Below, one piece after another: positions 1 through 10,800 of a stretch of 64,000 bases of DNA. The notes beneath the pieces are model-generated. The model was not told where the DNA came from. It ran no database searches and saw nothing but the letters and a program-made list of their open reading frames with translations. Positions within the stretch are counted from its first letter, which is position 1. Each line of letters starts with the position of its first letter. The DNA comes from Apricaphanius iberus (lineage: Eukaryota > Chordata > Actinopteri > Cyprinodontiformes > Aphaniidae): contig JAPXFQ010002141.1 in NCBI GenBank assembly GCA_028564705.1, positions 1-64,000 on the forward strand. Reading direction: 5' to 3'. The translations under genes and the position numbers were made by a program.

Positions 1-158
1 TGTCTTTTGTCCCTCAGTATGACGTGTCTGGGCCAACCTTCCCCTTCGTGTATCCACTACTTTTCCTTCTGGATTGGCACCTAACCGGGGAGCATCAAGG
101 TTGATGAAGAGCCACAAGGAAAATCTTTGACCACAAATAAATTCTCATAACAAGAATA
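1..158 (+). other. Possible 3'-terminal exon of an upstream plus-strand gene
   Basis: A pyrimidine-rich tract ends in CAG at 15-17, a fair splice acceptor. From 18 one frame is open for 28 codons (it begins YDVSGPTFPFVYP) and stops with TGA at 102-104. AATAAA-type signals follow at about 134 and 153. Acceptor, short reading frame, stop and polyadenylation signals in that order are what a last exon looks like. I do not recognise the peptide, and a non-coding transcript or chance would also fit. Confidence 0.25.
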
Positions 159-639
159 AAACATTCATCTATCTTTCACAGCTTTCACTATTGTTTTTTT
201 CCCTGTATAATAATCTGTGCTTAAAACATTTTAGCAGTTAATTCTGATCTTACTTTAACAATAAGGAAAATGATTTATGAGGTCACTGGTGTTCATGGCT
301 AACCAAAAACAGGTTTTTGTTTTAGTTCTTTGTTGTATTGTATCTGAACACACTTTTTAATCAGCACATGCAGGAATTCAACACATTAACCACAAAGAGT
401 GGGATATGATTCTGTATTCTAGAACTGGAAATTCAGAGATTTTGAGGTGCCTAAATCTTTTCCAAGTTTATTTTAAAGCACAACTGGACACGTAACAAAG
501 CTGTTGCCTTTAAAAAAATGTTATAACGCTTTCTGCAGCAGACATTCTGTCAATTATCGTAGCTAGTTGGCATGAAAAGGAGAAAGAGGAACCCAGTGCT
601 CTGACATTGTGTAGATGAGTTCCTTGGGTTCCTTCTAAT

Positions 640-955
640 GCCAGACAATGCTAGACCTCATGTGGCTGGAGTGTGTCAGTACTTCCTGCAGAATGGAGAG
701 ATTGATACTGGACTGGCCTGTCCGTTTCCCAGACCAGAATCCAGTTGAGCTCATCTGGGGCATCACGTCGTGTTCCATCCACCAACACCACGTTACACCA
801 CAGATGAGAGTTGGTGGATGTTTTAGTCCAGGTCTGGCAGAAGATCCCCCTGGAGACCATCCGCCACCTCATCAGGAGCATGCCCGGTGTTGTAGGGAGA
901 TCGTACAGGCAGGTGGAGGCCACAATACTGAGCCTCATTCTGACTTGTTATAAGA
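640..955 (+). mobile_element. Tc1/mariner transposase C-terminal remnant
   Basis: Translation across shifted frames gives DNARPHV-like and DWPVRFPDQNPVELIW blocks, followed by a helix-rich tail. These are the second Asp and third acidic-residue regions of a DDE transposase of the Tc1/mariner superfamily (normally D-W-P-x-x-S-P-D-L-N-P-I-E). The frame is broken by indels and both inverted repeats are missing, so it is a fossil. It is not related to the Tc1 copy in pbx2 intron 2 closely enough to be called the same family by eye. Confidence 0.65.
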
Positions 956-1116
956 ACATTAAATCAAAGTTGGATCAGCCTGTAATGTGTTTTCTACTTA
1001 AATTTGGAGTGTGACTTCAAATCCAGACCTCTCTGGGTTCAATTTGATTTCCATTGATAATTGATCATTCTATTTGTATAATTGTTTTGTCAACTATGTA
1101 AAGAACAATGTGTTTA

Positions 1117-1625
1117 ATAAGAATAGAGTAAAATAATCCTTTAATTGTCCCACAAGGGGAAATTTGGTCTTAAAAGCAGCAACAACAAAAACACATATAC
1201 AAACTGAACAGGAAACAGAACAGAAAGAAAATATTTACATGTACAATACTTACAAAAACAGGTTAAGTACAGATAAGGTGTTAAACCCAGGTTGAGTGCA
1301 AACAGCAGGATACTTAAAGATGTTTAAATAATTAGAATTTTAGAAAAGTGCAGATTCCGCATTTACTGTGCCTTAAAAAGTATATGTAAGTAATTTCCAA
1401 TAAGTTAGTATATAGTCTGTGAAAAAGAATGTGCAAGTTATAACAGTAGTCTTCGGTTGATTAGTGCAATTTACAGCAGTAATGTAAAAATCTATGTTGG
1501 AAGCAGTATCGATTATAAAATCTGACAGCTGCATAAAGTAAGGACCTGTAGAAATACTCCTTCATGAATCTAGGATGCAGCAGTCTGTCACTGAAGGACC
1601 TCTGCAGTTCAACATTTATTTTAAT
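1117..1625 (-). mobile_element. 3' end of a non-LTR retrotransposon (LINE)
   Basis: On the minus strand the segment 1625-1500 encodes a decayed reverse-transcriptase C-terminal tail (FSDRLLHPRF, then a YRSLLYAAVRFYN-like stretch). A 3' untranslated part containing the complement of TCCCACAAGGGGAAATT follows. The same protein tail occurs on the plus strand at 2100-2545 and on the minus strand at 52700-52900, so one family contributed at least three copies. The copy is 5'-truncated and not functional. Confidence 0.6.
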
Positions 1626-2059
1626 CGTTATGGTCTAGGATGTGTTATTTTAGTGTTTATTTTTTGAGGTTGGGTTTATGTAATCCTTCTTTAGTGGATG
1701 GATTTCAAAATGTACCATTTATTTATCAATGAAATAATGTTTCTTTTATAATCAGTATATTTAATTAAAAAAAGAGAGGATGCCAAAAAAATTAAACTAT
1801 TTGTTATAATACCATCTTCATTTAAGTGAAGCAATATAGTTTGTAAATCCCAAGAGGAAAATTATAAAATTTGCTGACAAATTATAAGATCATTTTGTGA
1901 TCATCCATATTGCAGATGAGTATCATAGCTCATCAGTAAGAAACACAGGGATGCTTTATGTCAGAGATTACCAATGGGGAAGAAAAAATCCCTCCAATAT
2001 ATTTTACCCTTTTTCTATGTATATACAGTATAACAACTGGAGATAGTGATGCAAAGAAG

Positions 2060-2560
2060 GATTATTCATAAAATTAAAACAAATTATGGACAACCCTGAT
2101 CATCCTCTTCATGAGACTATCCTACAGCAACAAGCTCTGTGGTAAGGATCAGAGCAGACTACCTGCTGAGCGGCTGAGGTCATTTGGAGTCCAGGGAGCG
2201 CTGTTAAAGACCTTCTATGACCCTGTGGTGACTTCTGTCATTTTTTACATTGTTGTATGTTGGAGCATTAGTATATCGACAGCTGAGAGGAAGAGATAAG
2301 ATAAACTCATCAGGAAGGCCAGCTCTGTTCTAGTACGCACCCTGGATCCAGTACAGGTGGTTGGAGACAGAAGGACTCTGGTTAAAATAACATCTCTAAT
2401 GGAGAGAATCTCCCACCCCATGCATGGAAATGTTGCTGGATTGTAGAGCTCCTTCATTGACAGACTGCTGTATCCTAGATGCAGGAAGGAGCTTTTCTGC
2501 AGGTCCTTCCTCTCTGCAGCTGATAGACTGTTCAATCAAAACTGCTGCCAACAAACATGG
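2060..2560 (+). mobile_element. LINE reverse-transcriptase C-terminal fragment
   Basis: Plus-strand translation with one or two frame breaks reads through LLKTFYDPVVTSVIFYIVVCW, DKLIRKASSVLVRTLDP, and SSFIDRLLYPRCRKE then SFLSAADRLFN. This is the C-terminal part, after the reverse transcriptase, that is common to many fish LINE insertions. In-frame stops show it is dead. A decayed Tc1 piece abuts it downstream. Confidence 0.6.
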
Positions 2561-2589
2561 ATGTTTACATCAGCTCTGTATATTGTTCT

Positions 2590-3090
2590 AATCAACAGAA
2601 CAACACCACTACTGCTATAAATTGTACCAATTTCTTTTTAAATCTATATATACTATCAGGTTGGATGTTGAATGTTGGTGGACAGCCATTTTCAGGTCTC
2701 CAGAGATGCTCAATTGTGTTTGGGTCAAGGATCTGACTGGGCCAGTCAAGAACGGTCACAGAGTTATTCCAAAGCCACACCATTTTTTATTTTAGGTGTG
2801 TGCTTAGGTCACTGTCGTGTTGAAAGGTGGAGCTTCAACCCAGTCTGGGGTCCTAATTACTCTGGTAGAAGTTTTCTTGCAGGATGTACTTGGCCGCATT
2901 CATCTTTCCTTCAGTTACAACCAGTTCTGTCCCTGCAGCTGAAAAACACCCCCACAACATGATACTCCCACCACCATGTTTTACTGTAGGGTTTTGTTGG
3001 GCTGCTAAGGAGCAGTGCCTGGTTTTCTCCATGCCTGGTTTTCTCCACATATACCACTTACAATTAAGGCCAGAAAGTTAAATCTCAAGC
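2590..3090 (-). mobile_element. Tc1-like transposase remnant
   Basis: Read on the minus strand, the blocks [19 protein letters not shown] (about 2970-2915) and LDWPSQILDPNTIEHLWR (about 2755-2700) are the central and C-terminal signatures of Tc1 transposases. The block between them is disrupted by stops. This is the same superfamily as the remnants at 640, 28075, 32725 and 46790. No terminal repeats were recognised. Confidence 0.75.
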
Positions 3091-3298
3091 AGATTCTTTT
3101 TATTTTTTTTCCCACAGTGACAACCACTGATTGTGGCCCCATTAACTTCATGTTAAAAATAAAAACCTCCCATTTTAAACGTAAAATATGAAAAGTTCAC
3201 CTACTGTGGCCTAAACAAGTCACAAATACCTCTATTCGCATGGATCTGAACTGCACATACAGTAGCCTATTGTTTTGAGTTTTGGACTTCTAAGGATT

Positions 3299-3800
3299 TA
3301 GGCCATATCCACACATAGCCATTTAATAAAAAACCCAAAGATTTTCCACCGCTTCTTTAGAAAAAAAATCCGGATAAATGTGTTTTTCAGCACTTTCATA
3401 GACATGGCAAACCTGTAGGGGCAATAGTTCTCCCAAATCCTATCCACTCAGAGTAACTTTCTATTTTCTATATTCAGCCTGCAGCAGTAACAGAGCTCTA
3501 AAAGTAAACAAACAAAACATGCTTTGACAATTGATGATTCCAACACAGCTCTGAGGGCATAAATGCTGTTTCTGAGTGTAAATGCAGCTTGTGAAGTTAC
3601 AGCACTTAAAACTCAGTTTTCATCCGTCCACACATAGATGCTGAAAATTGAGAAATAGCAGATCTCCAATTTGGCCAGATTTAAAAAAATGTTGGGTTTT
3701 TTTGTGCCGAAAATCTCAGTTTACGTGTGGATGACAGGCCAAATCGTAGAAAAATATCTCAGTTTTCTGAGATACCCAGCTACATGTGGACAAGGCATTA
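3299..3800. mobile_element. Miniature inverted-repeat element (MITE)
   Basis: The left end TAGGCCATATCCACACATAG is roughly the inverse of the right end (TACATGTGGACAAGGCATTA). Internal sequence also repeats the motif CCACACATAG / CTATGTGTGG-like near 3630 and 3725. About 500 bp, non-coding. A clean target-site duplication was not found, so the superfamily is left open. Confidence 0.5.
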
Positions 3801-4400
3801 AATGTTCTGAAACTGAATCTGTGCTCCACTACCACACTGGAGACTGAAATACAATCATCATCTTAGTTTAACTGCTTCAGCGGGAGTAAGTTCAGTAGTA
3901 AGCACAACTTCTGTACAGGGTTACGGTTTTTGGAGCAGGACTGTGACTGCTCCAAAGCCTCCGTAAATCTTGAAACACACTGCTAGCTCATTGATAATGA
4001 GATGCCATGAAATTATGCACAAATGCTTCAAATGTAAATCTCTTGTCTGCACGACAAACGGACAAATTAATCTGTCAAAATTACAGAAACCCTCCATATT
4101 TATCCGCTACTGTAATAACTGCCCCCCCCCCCCAAAAAAAAAGGTCAAATAAGGAAATAATCCCTGCTTTTCATGAATTGGACGATACATATATCTCTCG
4201 CTTTTGACAAAGTCCAATTTGTTTTCAAGGTTTCAAAAACAGGAAAATTCCTAATGAGAAGTTAGAAATTAAAAACTGAGATTCAGTTGTTGAAATAGGC
4301 AACTTGATGCCTAAATCATAAAGTTCATCTCAGCAAAACCATTAATTAAACACATAATGAAAGGTATGATAATCTGCTACAATACCCATAATACTAAGGC

Positions 4401-5575
4401 CTAAGGTTTCATTCCATATATTCAAACTTCATTCCATATATTCAAACTTTCATTCCATATATTCAGACTTTCATTCTATATATTCAAACTTCATTCCATA
4501 TATTCAAACTTCATTCCATATATTCAGACTTTCATTCTATATATTCAAACTTCATTCCATATATTCAAACTTTCATTCCATATATTCAGACTTTCATTCT
4601 ATATATTCAAACTTCATTCCATATATTCAAACTTTCATTCCATATATTCAGATTTTCATTCCATATATTCAAGGTTCATTCAATATATTCAAAGTTCAAT
4701 CCATATATTCAAGGTTCATTCCATATATTCAGAACTTCATTCCATAATGATTCATGACTTTCCATTCCATATATTCAAACTTCATTCCATATATTCAGAC
4801 TTTCATTCCATATATTCAAGGTTCATTCCATATATTCAGACTTTCATTCTATATATTCAAGGTTCATTCCATATATTCAAGGTTCATTCCATATATTCAA
4901 ACTTCATTCCATATATTCAAACTTCATTCCATATATTCAAACTTCATTCCATATATTCAAACTTCATTCCATATATTCAGACTTTCATTCCATATTAGCT
5001 ATTTATTCAAGGTTCATACCATATATTCCAACATATTTCCATCCTATATTCATGGTTCATTCTATATATTCGAAAAAGAAACTTCATTCCAATATATTGG
5101 CATTTATATATATATTCAGAATTCCATTCCATATATTCAATTTAGATTTCATTCCATATATTCAGACTTTCATTCCATATATCAAAAACACAACTTCACT
5201 TCAATATATTCAGACTTTCATTCAATATATTCAGACTTTCATTCCATATATTCAAACTTCATTCAATATATTCAGACTTTCATTCAATATATTCAGATTT
5301 TCATTCCATATATTCAAGGTTCATTCAATATATTCAAACTTCATTCAATATATTCAGACTTTCATTCAATATATTCAGACTTTCATTCCATATATTCAAA
5401 CTTCATTCAATATATTCAGACTTTCATTCAATATATTCAGATTTTCATTCCATATATTCAAGGTTCATTCAATATATTCAAAGTTCAATCAATATATTCA
5501 GACTATCATTCAATATATTCAGATTTACCTTCCATATATTCAAGGTTCATTCCATATATTCCAACATATCAATAT
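4401..5575. repeat. Minisatellite/satellite array, 20/21-bp unit
   Basis: About 57 head-to-tail copies of a 20-bp unit, CATTCCATATATTCAAACTT, with a common 21-bp form that has an extra T and G for A (TTCAGACTTT). The first half mostly uses CATTCCATATATT and the second half alternates with CATTCAATATATT. Around 5241 and 5385 the same seven-unit arrangement recurs at a distance of 144 bp, a higher-order period. Stop-free frames of 280 and 177 codons across it are by-products of the repeat, because the unit has no stop in those phases. They are not genes. Confidence 0.95.
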
Positions 5576-5606
5576 AAATATATAATATTTTCCTGAACGG
5601 CATGCC

Positions 5607-5608
<2 letters not shown>

Positions 5609-5632
<24 letters not shown>
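5609..5632. repeat. (TA)n microsatellite
   Basis: About 12 TA dinucleotides lie directly after the end of the 20/21-bp array. Confidence 0.9.
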
Positions 5633-5639
<7 letters not shown>

Positions 5640-5640
<1 letters not shown>

Positions 5641-5960
5641 CTGAGCTTCGTTTTGCAGCAGCAGTGTTTCTTAGAGATGTTAGCTTCCTTGTTAGCCAGG
5701 GCTTACCTGAAATGAAGCTATCTCTACAGATTTTTGCACTTTTAATCATTTGCTACTTCAAGTTGCTTCTCCTGTTTGCTCTTTAGTTTTCCTCGAAAGG
5801 GATTTGAGCCGATGTAATTCTATTGAACTTGACCTATTTTTTTGTTTTTTAATCTGAGCGATTTGTGCTACCAACAGTACAACAAGGCTAGATTGCGTTT
5901 CTTTCTTCAGACAACAACACAGGCAGTCAAGCAGGGATTGACGTAGACTGCTAATGCCTC
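5640..5960. repeat. Dispersed repeat, relative of 54650-54960
   Basis: This stretch aligns by eye with 54650-54960. Shared runs include TTAATC-TTGCT, the CTTGAAAGGG / CTCGAAAGGGATTTGAGC block, the GCAATTTGTGC-ACCAA block and a GACAACA near the end. Both copies are non-coding. The identity is moderate, so these are old copies of an unnamed interspersed element. Confidence 0.6.
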
Positions 5961-6097
5961 TATATGTTACGCTAATGCATGAGAAACAGAGAAGAAAACT
6001 AAGTAGTTTTTCAGGTTACAAAAGTGTTGTTTTTTTACTTCTAGTTTACATTATTTAGTTTTGTCATTGTTACAATGGGGGCGCTAACACCTGTAGG

Positions 6098-7332
6098 TAG
6101 GGATGCACTGATACTGTTACTGATATTGGCCATAGAGGCTGATAGCAGGCGTTCTAATGTACTTATATCAGCACCATGAGCTGATACTTAAAATGTGTAA
6201 ACTGCAATAATTTAACAGAAGATTTTGATTTTTCACTTGAAATTTTAGTTTGGTGGTGTTTTTTATTATTTTATTATTTTTTATTTAATTCACTATCATT
6301 TGTTGTAACAAGGAGAGAAGAAAATAAAACTTTTCTTCCAGTTTATGTCTTTTTTTGTGTGTGGTAGAAGTATCGGTATTGGTACTCGGATCCAGGTATC
6401 ATATCCGTTTGAAGAAAGTGGTATCGTTGCATCCAAAGTTGGGTAGTAACGGATTACATGTAATCTGGATTATATAATCAGATTACAAAAATCAAGTAAT
6501 TATAATCAACCCAGATTACAATACAAAAATTGTGTAAACAGATTACAGTTACATTGTTGGGGATTACCTGATTACATGTTGTCATACAAACATTGCAACT
6601 TGTGTATCACCCAAGAGAAACCGCTTGACAGATGAACATTTTGATCTGTTGCGATACAACAGAAAACTTGCTTCTGTGGCCTTTGATTAATCAGCTTTGA
6701 AAAATGAAATGGGTTGAGGAAATAAAAAACAAATCCTGATATGTTGAAAAAAGAACAAGTTCACTTTTCTTCTAAGATATGTTTGCAGACTTAATTACAG
6801 ACTTATTTTGAGATTGTGAAAGACATGTGAATACATTATGAGAAATATTCAGAGAGAGGAATATGAGAAGATAGAAAAGTTAGGTAAATATTAAATAAAA
6901 ATAAAAAATAAAGCTAGATAGAAGATAGTTAGGAATGTTTTTAGTTGTAAGCATTCAATATGATGTGGGAAAAGGGTTAAACAGGTTAATATGAGGATAT
7001 GTTCTTAAAAGCGGATATGTCCAGAGTAAAGAAAGCATTTAGTAATACATATAAAGTTTTTGTTAATACAGCTTTTAGTTCATTCACAACGGAATGCTTT
7101 TTTTTCTTAGGTGTAATGAAATAATAAAGAGAAAAATAAAAAGAGAATTCATTGATCAATTCTGTGACAGTGTCTTTCATTTAAGGTGCATATTTATTGA
7201 AGTAATCTAAAAGTAATCAGATTACATTACATATTTTGGTAATGCAACTGATTACAAAAAATGCCCTGTAATTTGTAGTCAGTAATGGATTACATTTCAA
7301 AGTAATCTGACCCAACCCTGGTTGCATACCTA
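6098..7332. mobile_element. hAT-like MITE interrupted by a second element
   Basis: The outer element starts TAGGGATGCACTGATA and ends GCATACCTA. It is flanked by CCTGTAGG (6090-6097) and CCTGTAGA (7333-7340), 7 of 8 bases equal, as expected of the 8-bp duplication made by hAT transposases. Its right part (about 6360-6433) matches the inverse of 49436-49540, another copy of the family. The sequence between 6434 and 7320 is a later insertion. No protein is encoded, so it is non-autonomous. Confidence 0.75.
6434..7320. mobile_element. Nested hAT-like MITE
   Basis: The ends CAAAGTTGGGT and ACCCAACCCTG are inverted repeats with two mismatches. Flanks GTTGCATC (6426-6433) and GTTGCATA (7321-7328) match at 7 of 8 positions and duplicate sequence of the outer element. 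Sub-terminal parts are inverted too (GGATTACATGTAATCTG at the left, AATGGATTACATTTC at the right). About 890 bp with no credible ORF. It inserted after the outer element was already in place. Confidence 0.75.
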
Positions 7333-7716
7333 CCTGTAGATATGAGAGTAAAAATGTTGGTTCAAATTTCACCAGAGATTACATCTACCTGAATACTGCC
7401 AGAATATTCATAAACTTAGTAATAGTTCTTTATCACAGTTGGTAAATAACCAATGTTTTTGATTATAGGTGGAATGGATGCAACAATTTAGCTTTTTAAA
7501 ATTCTTCTTTAGGGTGTCAGTCTATATCTGATTATGATATGCTGAAAATTGCTAAATATATTGTGATTTTTATGAGCAGCATTATACCTATTGTGTTAAA
7601 ATAAAACCAGAAGTAGGCAGTAGTAATTGTGACTTTTTTGACTGTTTATTTGAATGCCTTTCACGTTGTTTAGAACGACTCTTTAGGGGCTGGGCTAAGC
7701 CTGATAGTCCACTCAC

Positions 7717-7824
7717 CATGATGTTTTCAGGCTTGAGATCTTGATGGACGATATCGTTGAGGTGGAGGTGAAGCAACCCTTCACACATACCAGTAACGAT
7801 GGTGGCTTTAGTGGAAGGAGTCAT
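7717..7824 (-). CDS. Kinase exon with catalytic loop
   Basis: The acceptor GGAACAG precedes 7824 and the donor GTGAGT follows 7717. It is 36 codons, from MTPSTKATIVTGMCEG to HQDLKPENIM, and carries helix E and the catalytic loop. Phase 0 at both ends. Confidence 0.8.
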
Positions 7825-10800
7825 CTGTTCCAAAAAAAGAGAGAAAAAAAGGGAGGAAGATCAAGTTCAAAACCGACATTTGGATCACTCTGAGCTGCTC
7901 TTTTACCTTTAGGGTAAAATCCAACTGCATGTTGGGAGAATAAAATGTGAATTTGTTAGGACATGTACACTGGTAGTGAATAAATATGTAATAAATGCAG
8001 AAGATAAATCCTGAAAGATGTTTTTTTTTATATAACCATGTAATGGTAAAGCACACAGGGTAAGTTGCAAACCTCACCTATAGTTTGTTTCACTGTAGTT
8101 TACTAGTCATTACTTTAAATATATCATACTCATCATCCAATACATGGTTAATTAGGTGTGATGGGAAAATAAACTTACTGTTTATATGGAGTGCACACAT
8201 ATCAACACTGTACAGTGAAAAGTCTGCTTTATATACATTGGACTTCCCTGGGGGTTTGGCTTCTCTTTCCTGGTTGGCAAAAGGCGTGTTCTGTGTTAGT
8301 TTGTTATACCATTTTGTTTCCCCCTTGTGTGTCATAAACCAGTATTTAAGTGTCCCAATATGTCTATTCATTAGCTCAGTTTTGTCTTATGTTCCCAGTA
8401 GGTTGTGTTGCTACTTATGATTTCGAGCCTAGTTTATTGAGTTCACCTCTTGTATCGGTCGGCCTGCTCAAGTTGTGAATTTGTTAATAATTTCTTTCAT
8501 CTTTTGGGATAAAATAAAAACTCACCTATTGAATTAAACACCTGTGCCCTCTGTGCTTTAATGCTTACTTTCTGAAAATCCAGAACATTTTTCTCTTGAG
8601 TCTAAAAAGTAACATTAGGATTGAAGAAGCTGTTAGTCATTAAGAGACTACAGAAAATTTTAACATTTAAATGACAGATGAGTCTGTATGACGTCTTTAT
8701 TAAATGAAAATATTCTCAAAAAATACCCCTAAACATCCACAATCAGGACATTTATTAGAGTAGAATAGAAGAAAAACATATTTTATTGCTTCACAGCTGG
8801 GAAATTGGGGTGTACAAGCCACAAGTTGAAAGGAGTATGTATATTCAGATAAAATTTTAATTCTTCAGTAGGAACACGCCACAAACACTCTTCTATTACT
8901 TGGTTTTCATACAAATCAAATCGACCTGCCGTCATCTCTCCTTCATTTGTCCACTTTTAGTTCTCACCAGCTCAGGTAGCTCAGTGAAGCTGACCCCCCC
9001 CCCATCCCCCCCGCCCCATTTAAAAACTATAGGCAAATAGGCTGAGTGGTTAGTGCTTCGTCTGTGCTAAGTATTATTGTTTGTGCTGCTATGTTTTCTG
9101 AGATGTTAAACTTTTTAATTTCTGGTTGATCATCAACAGGGGGTTATTAAAAAATGAAAACATCCATCAGCCTATTAGATTCGGGGAATCAACAATCTCT
9201 GAACTAAATACCTGTGCATTTCATGCATTTTTCCAGTGCTTATGTTGTGCCTTCTTTGACAGCTCCACAGCAGTTTTGGAGCAGTCTGGGGGGGATGGTA
9301 ACTTTTGAATGACCAACAAATTAAAGTTTAATATCTCAAAAACCAAAGTAGCACAAACTATCATTTTACCTGCAAAAATCCGCACCACCAAAGCACTAAC
9401 CACTACACCAGGTCCCATCTGGGCTCACCCACTCCTTTCATTAATCATTTAAATTCTGATCTCTGTGGCATGATCCTTGCTAATGCAACTTATGTAGAAA
9501 CTGTAAAACACACCAACAAAAAACAAGAAATTTTACAGTAAAGGCAAATTTACAACATAAGATAGATAATACTGTACTGCTATTAAAATTACCTTAGATC
9601 AAAAGAAATGTGCATCTAAGTGTGTATATTTGTAAATAGAAATCAGCAGCAAACCACTTACGAGAAAATAAGACAGACAAATGACAAGAACTGCATATCC
9701 AAGAACAAAGATGAAAAACAAAAACAGCAGGAGTGTTATTTGAAAGTAGAAAAACTCAACTAACAGTCAGGATGTAAAGACTTATTGAGCTTGAGTTTCT
9801 TTAGGAGCATTTATGTTTTAGCCGTTTAACAGCTGCTGGGAGGAAGGATTTAGGTTAACACTCCTTTGTGCACCTCATATGCAACAGTAAAAGGCAAAGC
9901 AAACGAGATGTCGCAAATAATTTCAGGTAGTCTCTGTTTGGTTTGGTTTAGTTTTTTCTCTTTCTTCAAAGTAACCTCACCTGTACTTTGGACTTTGATG
10001 CCTGGAAGATAGTTGTCTCCAAATCCTCTCCAAAGATGAACTCCAATGGAATGATCCATTTTCCATCTGTGAGGGTTATGTTGCCCAGAAGTTTCACTAT
10101 GTTGGGATGTTCTGCTTTGCTGCAGGTCAAACCATGAAGAGAGGGAGAACAAGAAATATAAAACCAACAAAAATGACAATGTTTAAGAAATGATCTGGTT
10201 CTTCAAAGTCCGGTAAAGTTGATTTATAAAGTATTGCAAAATTGGGAAGTTGAAAGAAAAATGTTTAATCCTACATTTTTAACCCATAAAAAGCTAAATA
10301 ACTTACATATATCATTTTTTAGATACCCCTAAAATTCTGAATTCGAAATGCAACAATTTGAATCCTGAGTTCCTTAATTGGTAAACAGCATCCAGCGTAT
10401 TGTCAGTATAATCCAACTGTGAACATCTCGGAGGTTTGTTAAAGAAGATTAGAGAACTAAACAAGCATGATGTAAACCGTATGCTGTGGACTCACACATC
10501 ACCTTAAACTAGGGTGACCATATTTAGATTTCCATTAAGAAAAGCACATGGTTCATTGCTGAAGCACTTCAATTATATTCTCTTTATACAAAGAAGACTT
10601 TTGATTTGAATATATTTAAACTGTTCCTGCTCAATGGAGAAAGAAAGAATATTTAAATAAACTTGAAATCAGCTAACAAGTAAACCATAACAAGAATGAT
10701 GTCAAAATCTCTTGAAATAGATAACATAAACAATTTCTCTTTTGTATTACAAAATTAAGATATAACAATAATAGCTCACTTTTTGAGTCATGCAAGGCAA

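Noticed and set aside
648..953. 101-codon open frame
   Set aside because: It is out of frame with the transposase similarity at the same place (DNARPHV, DWPVRFPDQNPVELIW span two frames). A decayed transposase explains it.
4747..5596. Stop-free frames of 280, 177 and 83 codons with HSIYS / PYIQ repeats
   Set aside because: They arise because the 20/21-bp satellite unit has no stop in these phases. Composition is purely that of the repeat, with no flanking gene structure.
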